This document shows positions 18,841 to 27,717 of a DNA stretch of 27,717 nt, piece after piece. A program made the translations under genes and the position numbers. Below the pieces are notes generated by a model that saw nothing but the letters and a program-made list of their open reading frames with translations, ran no database searches and was not told the origin of the DNA. The DNA is from Paulinella micropora. Lineage: Eukaryota > Cercozoa > Imbricatea > Euglyphida. Each line of letters opens with the position of its first letter. Position 1 is the stretch's first letter. The DNA lies in the NCBI GenBank assembly GCA_009731375.1, contig BJOX01000042.1:509649-537365 (forward strand), given 5' to 3'.

Positions 18841-19775
18841 NNNNNNNNNNNNNNNNNNNNNNNNNNNNNNNNNNNNNNNNNNNNNNNNNNNNNNNNNNNN
18901 NNNNNNNNNNNNNNNNNNNNNNNNNNNNNNNNNNNNNNNNNNNNNNNNNNNNNNNNNNNNNNNNNNNNNNNNNNNNNNNNNNNNNNNNNNNNNNNNNNNN
19001 NNNNNNNNNNNNNNNNNNNNNNNNNNNNNNNNNNNNNNNNNNNNNNNNNNNNNNNNNNNNNNNNNNNNNNNNNNNNNNNNNNNNNNNNNNNNNNNNNNNN
19101 NNNNNNNNNNNNNNNNNNNNNNNNNNNNNNNNNNNNNNNNNNNNNNNNNNNNNNNNNNNNNNNNNNNNNNNNNNNNNNNNNNNNNNNNNNNNNNNNNNNN
19201 NNNNNNNNNNNNNNNNNNNNNNNNNNNNNNNNNNNNNNNNNNNNNNNNNNNNNNNNNNNNNNNNNNNNNNNNNNNNNNNNNNNNNNNNNNNNNNNNNNNN
19301 NNNNNNNNNNNNNNNNNNNNNNNNNNNNNNNNNNNNNNNNNNNNNNNNNNNNNNNNNNNNNNNNNNNNNNNNNNNNNNNNNNNNNNNNNNNNNNNNNNNN
19401 NNNNNNNNNNNNNNNNNNNNNNNNNNNNNNNNNNNNNNNNNNNNNNNNNNNNNNNNNNNNNNNNNNNNNNNNNNNNNNNNNNNNNNNNNNNNNNNNNNNN
19501 NNNNNNNNNNNNNNNNNNNNNNNNNNNNNNNNNNNNNNNNNNNNNNNNNNNNNNNNNNNNNNNNNNNNNNNNNNNNNNNNNNNNNNNNNNNNNNNNNNNN
19601 NNNNNNNNNNNNNNNNNNNNNNNNNNNNNNNNNNNNNNNNNNNNNNNNNNNNNNNNNNNNNNNNNNNNNNNNNNNNNNNNNNNNNNNNNNNNNNNNNNNN
19701 NNNNNNNNNNNNNNNNNNNNNNNNNNNNNNNNNNNNNNNNNNNNNNNNNNNNNNNNNNNNNNNNNNNNNNNNNNN
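18841..19775. other. assembly gap (935 N)
   Basis: Largest gap in the window. The right edge is GA repeat, so a long GA array may account for part of it. Confidence 0.99.
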
Positions 19776-19823
<48 letters not shown>

Positions 19824-19826
19824 GCG

Positions 19827-19870
<44 letters not shown>
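19776..19870. repeat. (GA)n with (GCGA)n patch
   Basis: GA dinucleotides with five GCGA units near 19812-19831. Confidence 0.95.
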
Positions 19871-19877
<7 letters not shown>

Positions 19878-20026
19878 ACAAAGAAGGCAAGAAACACATT
19901 TTAAAAAAAAAGGAAAATATTTACGTTAGGACCTGACCTACACTTTTGTCTAGCCGGACAGTCAAATCTCCACCCCGTATATTTTGTAATGCATCCACGC
20001 GCACATCCAAAAGATGTCCCTACACA
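19871..20026. other. short unique segment
   Basis: Contains an A10 run and CTAGCCGGACAGTCAAATC; no feature recognised. It leads directly into the 30-bp minisatellite. Confidence 0.5.
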
Positions 20027-20430
20027 CAGGAACAAAAAGGCAGTAGTGAGTCCATGGAGACAGTGCAGGGACAAAAAAGGGAGTAGTGAGGCAATACAGG
20101 AACAAAAAGGCAGTAGTGAGGCAATACAGGAACAAAAGGCAGTAGTGAGGCAATAAACAAACAAAATTGCAGTAGTGAGGCAATACATGAACAAATAGGT
20201 AGTAGTGAGGCAATACTGAGACAAAAGGCAGTAGTGAGGCAATACAGGAACAAAAAGGCAGTAGTGAGGAAATAATGAACAAAAAGACAGTAGTGAAGCA
20301 ATACAGGAACAAAAAGGCAGTAGTGAGGCAATACAGGAGCAAAAAGACAGTAGTGAGGCAATACCTAGACAAAAAAGGCAGCAGCGAGGCAACGCAGGAA
20401 CAAAAAGTAGTAGTGAGGCAAAGCAGAAAC
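20027..20430 (+). repeat. 30-bp minisatellite, about 13 copies
   Basis: The unit is GAGGCAATACAGGAACAAAA plus AGGCAGTAGT, 29-31 bases, with substitutions (ATACATGAACAAATAGG, AATAAACAAACAAAATTG) and decay at both ends. Because the unit is close to 30 bases it is open in three minus-strand frames (LPHYCLFVPV and others); these are artefacts. Confidence 0.93.
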
Positions 20431-20486
20431 CAGAAGGCATCAAGTGGAAGCACAGGAAACCTATCTATCTACATATGCGAACGCGC

Positions 20487-20616
20487 GTTCTACACCACCC
20501 AGAATTCCGTGTTTCTGGTGCCACTTTTCTGGTTTTTTTTTTGCTTCCTGAAAAGCCTGGTCTGTGGTGGCCACTTCCACACCCCAGAACCCGGAAAATC
20601 TGGGGTGGTGTAGAAC
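20487..20616. mobile_element. compact MITE with 17-18-bp terminal inverted repeats
   Basis: The left end GTTCTACACCACCCAGA (20487-20503) is the reverse complement of the right end TCTGGGGTGGTGTAGAAC (20599-20616) with one extra base. The interior contains, in reverse orientation, one unit of the 44-bp minisatellite at 16779-17278 (GCTTCCTGAAAAGCCTGG, GTGGCCACTT). At 130 bp with no ORF it fits a non-autonomous DNA transposon. I see no clear target-site duplication. Confidence 0.65.
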
Positions 20617-20636
20617 ATACCTAAGTTTATCTAATT

Positions 20637-20711
20637 AATGAGGCAATACAGGAACAAAAAGGCAGTAGTGAGGCAATACAGGAACAAATAGGCAGTAGTG
20701 AGGCAATAAAC
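20637..20711 (+). repeat. 30-bp minisatellite, continued (2.5 copies)
   Basis: The same unit as 20027-20430 in the same orientation, resuming 21 bases after the MITE. Confidence 0.92.
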
Positions 20712-20720
20712 AAACTTTAC

Positions 20721-20828
20721 CGCTTGTTCTAAGAAGGCTCGTTGGGCTAGCTTGGTTGCAGTGCTTTCTACTAAGTACTTGCGCATTGTACTCGTAACTT
20801 CTTTGGCCAGCATTGACAACCCGATCAA
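20721..20828 (-). CDS. candidate internal exon, 36 codons, phase 0-0 (weak to moderate)
   Basis: On the minus strand (TATC)n is followed by TTTGCTAG, a possible 3' splice site. Exactly 108 bases follow, open in the frame containing AKEVTSTMRKYLVESTATKL and AQRAFLEQA, and then GTAAAG, a good 5' splice site. The peptide is helical and of normal composition, and the frame then runs into the repetitive LPHYCLF translation of the minisatellite, which supports a coding boundary at the donor. I do not recognise the protein. No second exon of the same gene can be shown, so a chance frame or an old gene fragment remains possible. Confidence 0.3.
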
Positions 20829-20833
20829 CTAGC

Positions 20834-20837
<4 letters not shown>

Positions 20838-20888
<51 letters not shown>

Positions 20889-20960
20889 GATAGATAGCAG
20901 CAGTGGTGTTGGGTAGAGTGGTAGACCACATCGCAAGGGCCCAACAAACATGTATATATA

Positions 20961-21010
<50 letters not shown>

Positions 21011-21037
21011 TAAAAGGTAGGTATGTAGGTAGGTAGG

Positions 21038-21070
<33 letters not shown>

Positions 21071-21446
21071 TTAGATAGATAGATAGATAGAATAAAAGGT
21101 AGGTATGTAGGTAGGTAGGACGGATTGATGGATAGATGAATAGGTAGGTAGGATTAATAGGTAGGTATGACTAGCAAGATAGATAGATTAATAGGTAGGT
21201 ATGTAAGTAGGTAGGATGGATTGGTGGATAGATTAATAGGTAGGTAGGATTAATAGGTAGGTATGTAGGTATGTAGGTATGTAGATAGGTAGATAGGTAG
21301 ATGGATGGATGGATGGATGAATTGATGGATGGCTAGATAGATAGATAGATTAATAGGTAGGTATGTACACAGGTAGATGTGCAGAGGGATGGAGGGATGG
21401 AGGGATGCATGGATAGATGGATAGATAGATAGATAGATAGATAGAC

Positions 21447-21492
<46 letters not shown>
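20838..21492. repeat. (GATA)n, (GGTA)n and (GGAT)n arrays
   Basis: GATA arrays (20838-20896, 20964-21009, 21040-21090, 21421-21491) alternate with GTAGGTAGGTATGTAGG and GGATGGATGGAT patches. The motif TTAATAGGTAGGTATGTA recurs about five times (near 21187, 21232, 21248 and 21350, and variants), an irregular higher-order repeat. A module D copy lies at 20898-20962. Confidence 0.85.
20898..20962 (-). repeat. module D, minus orientation
   Basis: CAGCAGTGGTGTTGGGTAGA, GTGGTAGACCACATCGCAAG and GGCCCAACAAACATGTATAT; the reverse complement of 24523-24582. Flanked by GATA on both sides. Confidence 0.75.
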
Positions 21493-21493
<1 letters not shown>

Positions 21494-21539
21494 TACCCCA
21501 AACTCTCTCCACAGGTAGTGTCTGTCAACTTCTTCAGCT

Positions 21540-21799
21540 ACATACATGCATACATACATACATACATACATACATACATACATACATACATACATAGATA
21601 CATACATACATGCATGCATACATACATACATGCATGCATGCATACATACATACATACATACATACGTACATACATGCATACATGCATACATACATACATA
21701 CATACGTACATACATGCATACATACATACATACAACATACATACACAAATACACAATACACACACACACACACATACATGCATGAATACATACATACAT

Positions 21800-21830
<31 letters not shown>

Positions 21831-22035
21831 TACACACACACACACACATGCATGCATGCATGCATGCATACATACATACATACATACATACATACATACA
21901 TACATACATACATGCATACAAGCATACATACACACACACACATACATACATACATACATACATGCATACATACATTCATACCTACATACATACATACATA
22001 CATACATACATACATACATACATACATACATGTTT
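21540..22035. repeat. (TACA)n with TGCA and CACA variants
   Basis: TACA repeats interrupted by TGCATGCA blocks (21609-21650, 21849-21868) and (CA)n (21755-21772, 21815-21848). Confidence 0.95.
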
Positions 22036-22076
22036 GTATGTGCCTTTGCGATGTGGTCCACCATCTATTTATCTAT

Positions 22077-22170
<94 letters not shown>

Positions 22171-22177
22171 CAGAGAA
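22031..22177 (+). repeat. module D short form followed by (CTAT)n
   Basis: TGTGCCTTTGCGATGTGGTC plus CACCAT at about 22038-22064, then CTAT repeats to about 22169. Four more copies of this short form, each followed by CTAT, occur at 22857-22883, 23524-23551, 23661-23687 and 23798-23823. Confidence 0.8.
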
Positions 22178-22607
22178 TTAGGGAGATGGTGTGGGTGTGC
22201 TGGGCCCGTGGTGGGGTGCCTTATGTATGCCCAGCCATACGCCTATAAGTCACATGCCGAAATAGCGACGGGAAGCACAATCCTGTTCCCTCAGGGCGCC
22301 CTTTCTCGTGTTGAGCCCGGAATAAAACCCACAGTGCTCTGTCGGTTTATACTAGACTGTCGAACAGTCTCGAAACTCCATCTGCTTACTGGGTCCTCTG
22401 TAATGGAGGTGGGAGCTCGTTCTGCAAGGGGCGCTTATGGAACGAGCCCTGGCCCCGCCTGGTACTAGGGAGATTTGGTATCGCCTGTATCAGTCCCTTC
22501 CGTGCAAACATCACGGCTTAGCTGGGCATCGGGTTAATACTTTACCCACAGACTTCCTTGGTTGACGAAATCAGAAGCTCCTTTTTTCTGACATTAGTCG
22601 ATATCTC
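22170..22607 (+). mobile_element. family F element, longest copy, ending in (CTAT)n
   Basis: The last 149 bases (22459-22607) are homologous to 8738-8885 in reverse, and the last 72 bases to 22699-22770. The 3' end is GTCGATATCTC followed by CTAT. The 22170-22458 part is unique apart from weak similarity (CTATAAGTCACA, CCCACAGTG) to 22990-23042. It includes a perfect 7-bp hairpin AGACTGTCGAACAGTCT (22354-22370). The plus-strand frame here (EIATGSTILFPQGALSRVEP) is of unknown significance. A common 3' end with variable 5' extent points to a LINE-mobilised element. Confidence 0.55.
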
Positions 22608-22645
22608 ATCTATCTATCTATCTACCTACCTATCTATCTACCTAC

Positions 22646-22698
<53 letters not shown>
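22608..22698. repeat. (CTAT)n / (CTAC)n array
   Basis: CTAT with CTAC variants between two family F copies. Confidence 0.95.
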
Positions 22699-22770
22699 AA
22701 TACTTTACCCACAGACTTCCTTGGTTGACGAAATCAGAAGCTCATTTTTTCTGACATTAGTCGATATCTC
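22699..22770 (+). mobile_element. family F, 5'-truncated copy
   Basis: AATACTTTACCCACAGACTT through GTCGATATCTC, differing from 22536-22607 at essentially one position (CTCATTTTTT for CTCCTTTTTT), then CTAT. Confidence 0.8.
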
Positions 22771-22854
<84 letters not shown>

Positions 22855-22895
22855 GTCTGTGCCTTTGCGATGTGGTCCACCATCTATCTATCAAC

Positions 22896-22970
<75 letters not shown>

Positions 22971-22971
22971 C
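22771..22971. repeat. (CTAT)n with a module D short form at 22857-22883
   Basis: CTAT arrays on both sides of TGTGCCTTTGCGATGTGGTC. Confidence 0.95.
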
Positions 22972-23513
22972 AAAAGTGCACGTCCATCCGGACTATAAGT
23001 CACAACCCGGCATTGTGAACCCGGATTCCACCCACAGTGTTGACGCCGAGACATACTCTCATTTCGTCCAAGAAGTGCCCCGAAAGAACCAATCGAAAGA
23101 AGAAAGCACCTGATTTTGCCATCAACACCAAGCGTATGGAAAGACATTGAAGAAGAACTCCAATCCGCCCTCCCTCTCATCCTGCATTCCGTCATAGCCG
23201 TCCAGTGTTGCATAGCCCGGGCTAGGTCCCTTCGGGGGTTTAGGCCTTTACACAATGTCATCATTGTAGCTTGCGCAAGCTTACGGTGCTCAAAACACTT
23301 GGACTAACGGCTTCCTTTTCTTTCTCTTCTTCCTTATCCTCCCACTCTCCATTCCTAGATTGCCTTTTTCTTCAACGTCCTTCCTCCTCTTCTTTTTCCA
23401 GAACACAGTCTACCCGTGATTCCCATCCCGGACACATGCACAGTACACAAATTATTGTTTGATGTGAAACTGCGTTCCTTTGCAAGGACTACATTCCTTT
23501 GCGACATCTCATC
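22972..23513 (+). other. non-repetitive segment with a strong 3' splice-like tract
   Basis: A plus-strand frame ([20 protein letters not shown] onward to NQSKEEST and a TGA at 23111-23113) follows (CTAT)n and CTTCAAAAG. 22990-23042 has weak similarity to family F at 22242-22344, so it may be retroposon rather than host exon. At 23305-23401 about 95 pyrimidine-rich bases contain CCATTCCTAG and then CTTTTTCCAG, two textbook-like acceptor sequences. What follows (AACACAGTCTACCCGTGATT) is open for some 37 codons to the gap. I do not call a gene. Confidence 0.3.
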
Positions 23514-23523
23514 NNNNNNNNNN
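23514..23523. other. assembly gap (10 N)
   Basis: Ten N, placeholder length, between CGACATCTCATC and a module D short form. Confidence 0.99.
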
Positions 23524-24516
<993 letters not shown>

Positions 24517-24608
24517 TTTATACATACATGTTTGTTGGGCCCTTGCGATGTGGTCTACCACTCTACCCAACACCACTGCAGGCCATGTACCTGCAGATAC
24601 ATACAAAA
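24517..24608 (+). repeat. module D, longest copy, at a CTAT-to-GATA strand switch
   Basis: TTTGTTGGGCCCTTGCGATG, TGGTCTACCACTCTACCCAA, CACCACTGCAGGCCATGTAC, CTGCAG. To the left lies CTATCTTTTATACATAC and to the right ATACATACAAAAGATAG, which are near reverse complements. It is thus the centre of a large palindrome. Confidence 0.8.
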
Positions 24609-24672
24609 GATAGATAGATAGATATATAGATAGATAGATAGATAGATGTATAGATAGATGTATAGATAGATG

Positions 24673-24706
<34 letters not shown>

Positions 24707-24733
24707 CCGATAAATAGATAGATATATAGATAT

Positions 24734-24764
<31 letters not shown>

Positions 24765-24765
24765 T

Positions 24766-24805
<40 letters not shown>

Positions 24806-24847
24806 GTCCACCTCTCTACCCAACACCACTGCAGGCCATGTACCTGC

Positions 24848-24915
<68 letters not shown>

Positions 24916-25039
24916 GGATAGATAGATGGATGGATGGATGAATGGATGAACGGATTGACGGATGGATGGATGGATGGATGGATGGAAATATAGATAGATA
25001 GATAGATAGATAGATAAAAAGATAGATAGATAGATAGAC

Positions 25040-25073
<34 letters not shown>

Positions 25074-25090
25074 GTAGATAGATATATATT
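24609..25090. repeat. (GATA)n arrays with a module D copy and (GGAT)n
   Basis: GATA with TATAGATA variants to 24804, a module D piece (GGTCCACCTCTCTACCCAAC, CATGTACCTGCAG) at 24805-24850, GATA again, (GGAT)n at 24913-24987, and GATA to about 25085. Confidence 0.93.
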
Positions 25091-25102
25091 AAATATATAT
25101 AT

Positions 25103-25552
<450 letters not shown>

Positions 25553-25554
25553 AT

Positions 25555-25737
25555 GTATGAATGTATGATGTATGTATGTATGTATTGTATGTATTGTACG
25601 TCTTACGTTCGTCGTCCGCTGTCAAAGACGTATGCTTTGAGTAGTGCTTACATGCATGTATATATGTATGTATGTATGTACGTATGTATGTATGTACGTA
25701 CGTATGTATGAATGTATGCATATAACCAGCGAAGCTT

Positions 25738-25833
<96 letters not shown>

Positions 25834-26147
25834 CAAGTAGACTGAGTCCAAAAGCGGACACTATAGAAAGCTTGCATGTATATACATACAAACACATATG
25901 CACACATACATACATACATACATACATACATGCATGTAAGCACTACTCACAGCATTACGTCTGTGACACTGGACGACGAACGTAAGATGTACAATACATA
26001 CAATACACACAATACAATACATGCATTCATGCATTTATGCATGCATACGTACATACATACATGCAAGCCATCTATGGTGTATGTATGTATGTATGTATGT
26101 ACGTATGTATGTATGTATGTATGTATGTATGCATATAACCAACGAAT

Positions 26148-26211
<64 letters not shown>

Positions 26212-26236
26212 CCTCTGCGTTCTCTTGAAGTAGGTG

Positions 26237-26302
<66 letters not shown>

Positions 26303-26311
26303 TATAGATAT

Positions 26312-26350
<39 letters not shown>

Positions 26351-26990
26351 TATATATATATGAAGCTTTCTATTAGAATGAGTCCGAAAGCGGACAACAC
26401 AGATATCTTGCACGCATATACATACAAACATACATACATACATACATACTTACATACATGCATACATACATACATACATACATGCATACATACATACATA
26501 CATACATGCATACATACATACATACATACATACATACATACATACATACGTCTGTGGCAGAGGACGACCGAACGTAAGATGTACAATATACAAAACACAC
26601 AATACAATACATGCTTTCATACATACATATATACATGTATGCATATAACCAGCGAAGCTTTCAAGTAGACTGCGTCCGGAAGGGGATACCAAAGATAGCT
26701 TGTATGTATGTATGTATGTATGTATGTATGTATGTATGCATAAATGCATAAATGCCTGTATTGTATTCTGTGTATTTTATGTATTGTACGTCTTACGTTC
26801 GTCGTCCTCTTTCACAGACGTAAGGCTGTGAGTATTGCTTACATGCATGCATGTATGTATGTATGTATGTATGTATGTATGTATATATGTATATATGTAT
26901 GTATGCATGTATATATAAAACCAGCGAAGCTTTCAAGTAGACTGAGTCCGGAAGCGGCCATCATCGATACCTTGCATTCCCACGGCATAG
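25555..26990. repeat. mosaic of modules X and Y separated by TATG/TACA, CTAT and GATA arrays
   Basis: Module X (GTATTGTACGTCTTACGTTC, GTCGTCC, GTGCTTACATGCATG) occurs at 25583-25657 (+), 25930-26021 (-), 26548-26613 (-) and 26754-26849 (+). Module Y (ATAACCAGCGAAGCTTTCAA, GTAGACTGAGTCCGAAAGCG, GACA, CTTGCA) occurs at 25719-25880 (split by CTAT), 26131-26235 (split by GATA), 26361-26412, 26641-26701 and 26918-26977, always on plus. TATG arrays adjoin plus X copies and TACA arrays adjoin minus X copies. Confidence 0.85.
25740..25834. repeat. (CTAT)n array nested inside module Y
   Basis: Lies exactly between GCTTTC and AAGTAGACTG, which are contiguous in the Y copies at 26641 and 26918. Confidence 0.85.
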
Positions 26991-27003
26991 ACCTATACCA
27001 TCA

Positions 27004-27277
27004 TTTATTTATTTCCACCACATCGAAAAACTAAGACATTTGGACCCGACCCGAACAGTGTGGTCACTTGACTGTGAAAAGTGGCTATGGCCACGCAAAA
27101 AGTTGCGAAGGTCACAAGTCCATGGCCACGTGATCACAATCGTGACGGCCATGGCCTGAAAAAATTCAATGGCTAGCACAATGGGCCACAGCTTTTCATA
27201 CTCAAGTGACCATCCTGCTCCGGCCGAGACCAAATGTCTTATTTTTTACTGATTTTTGATGCGGTGGAAACAATAAA
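27004..27277. mobile_element. MITE / foldback element with long (~78-bp) terminal inverted repeats
   Basis: The left arm begins TTTATTTATTTCCACCACAT and runs to GAAAAGTGGC (27079-27088); the right arm, read in reverse, begins TTTATTGTTTCCACCGCAT and contains AAGACATTTGG-type sequence (ACCAAATGTCTTATTTTT at 27229-27246) and CTCAAGTGACCAT facing GTGGTCACTTGA. The right arm has about ten extra bases. TCA at 27001-27003 and at 27278-27280 may be a 3-bp target duplication. The centre is also palindromic (CATGGCC with GGCCATG). A 75-codon minus-strand frame across it is not credible as a gene. Confidence 0.7.
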
Positions 27278-27280
27278 TCA

Positions 27281-27570
27281 CCCACATGTCTAAGGAATAG
27301 TGAAAAAAATTCGGCCAGAACAAATTATCCCGTAAATAACGGTACATTTGTTATTCAAAGTTGCGAAGAATTTCGGCCAGCTGGTAATTACGGTACATTT
27401 GTTTTCCACACATAAAAGTTTAGCCCGAAATTCCCCGTATTTGCGGTTGGCCAAAACGTAAGATGGCCGAGATTTTTCACCCGATCTTAACTATACATCA
27501 ATCCATATGTAGGAGCAGACCGCCTCAGCCCAAGGAAAGCGTTGAGGATAATATAGCTAGCACGATCTAT
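27281..27570. other. unique segment with an internal ~62-bp direct duplication
   Basis: TTCGGCCAG near 27310 and 27373, and ACGGTACATTTGTT near 27339 and 27394, form a decayed tandem duplication. The rest (GACCGCCTCAGCCCAAGGAA and others) shows no recognisable gene. Confidence 0.5.
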
Positions 27571-27573
27571 ACC

Positions 27574-27646
27574 CACTATCTCCTCCTCCTCTTCCTTCTC
27601 CTCCTCCTCCTCCTTCTCCTTCTCCTCCTCCTCCTCCTCCTTCTCC

Positions 27647-27711
<65 letters not shown>

Positions 27712-27717
27712 CTTCTC
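27574..27717. repeat. (CTC)n/(CTT)n polypyrimidine tract, runs off the window
   Basis: Triplet-based CTC with CTT variants; the last part repeats every 18 bases (TCCTCCTCCTCCTCTTCC-type). Could be non-coding microsatellite or an acidic-repeat coding region on the minus strand (Glu from GAG/GAA); no flanking evidence decides. Confidence 0.9.

Noticed and set aside
19901-20443. 180-codon minus-strand frame rich in LPHYCLFVPV repeats, membrane-like
   Set aside because: Translation of a 30-bp minisatellite; three overlapping minus frames are equally open.
27009-27233. 75-codon minus-strand frame with a hydrophobic stretch
   Set aside because: It lies wholly within the long-inverted-repeat MITE and reads through both arms; no homologous structure would be expected of a protein.

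Overview
This window looks like nuclear DNA of a eukaryote that I cannot name. It has tRNA-derived SINE-like elements with (TTA)n tails, MITE-like inverted-repeat elements, GT-AG splice-like signals beside short coding-like stretches, and no operon, Shine-Dalgarno site or long non-repetitive ORF. Most of it is simple-sequence DNA: TTA, TACA/TATG, CTAT/GATA, CTTA, GA, CA, TA and their mixtures. Eight N runs (1,564 bases in total) interrupt it. Nearly every long open frame is a repeat read in translation. No complete protein gene can be supported; three short minus-strand stretches are offered as weak exon candidates.

Layout. 1-1.85 kb: SINE-like elements of two families (A and B) embedded in (TTA)n, then GATA arrays. 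1.85-4.55 kb: a CTAT/CGAC minisatellite, a GGAA purine tract, (TACA)n, and a five-copy array of a coding-like 43-bp core, ending in GA, a gap and a long A run. 4.55-10.76 kb: TATG and TGTATG arrays leading into two related composite satellites, S1 and S2. Each alternates a unique core of about 40 bp with (TACA)n; they show higher-order duplication, and a 148-bp element has inserted into one copy. 10.76-13.1 kb: CTTA arrays with family C modules, a unique segment holding two strong hairpins, and satellite S3. 13.1-16.65 kb: more SINE-like copies around satellite S4. 16.75-20.83 kb: a 44-bp minisatellite apparently grown from the inside of a MITE, satellite S5, a 935-base gap, a 30-bp minisatellite, and a compact MITE. 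20.84-25.09 kb: GATA and CTAT arrays punctuated by short modules D and F, with a large palindrome centred near 24.57 kb. 25.1-27.0 kb: GA tract and a mosaic of X and Y modules. 27.0-27.72 kb: a MITE with long inverted termini, a short unique segment, and a CTC/CTT tract running off the window.

The recurrent theme is architectural. At least six unrelated arrays use the same design of a short unique core separated by variable-length microsatellite. In several places the filled and empty versions of a site are both present, so order of events can be read: a microsatellite inside module Y, a retroposon inside S2, a 25-bp deletion that turns an S2-type core into an S1-type core, and a MITE interior amplified into a minisatellite. 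These are the most informative observations here; I found no evidence of a novel enzymatic or defence system.
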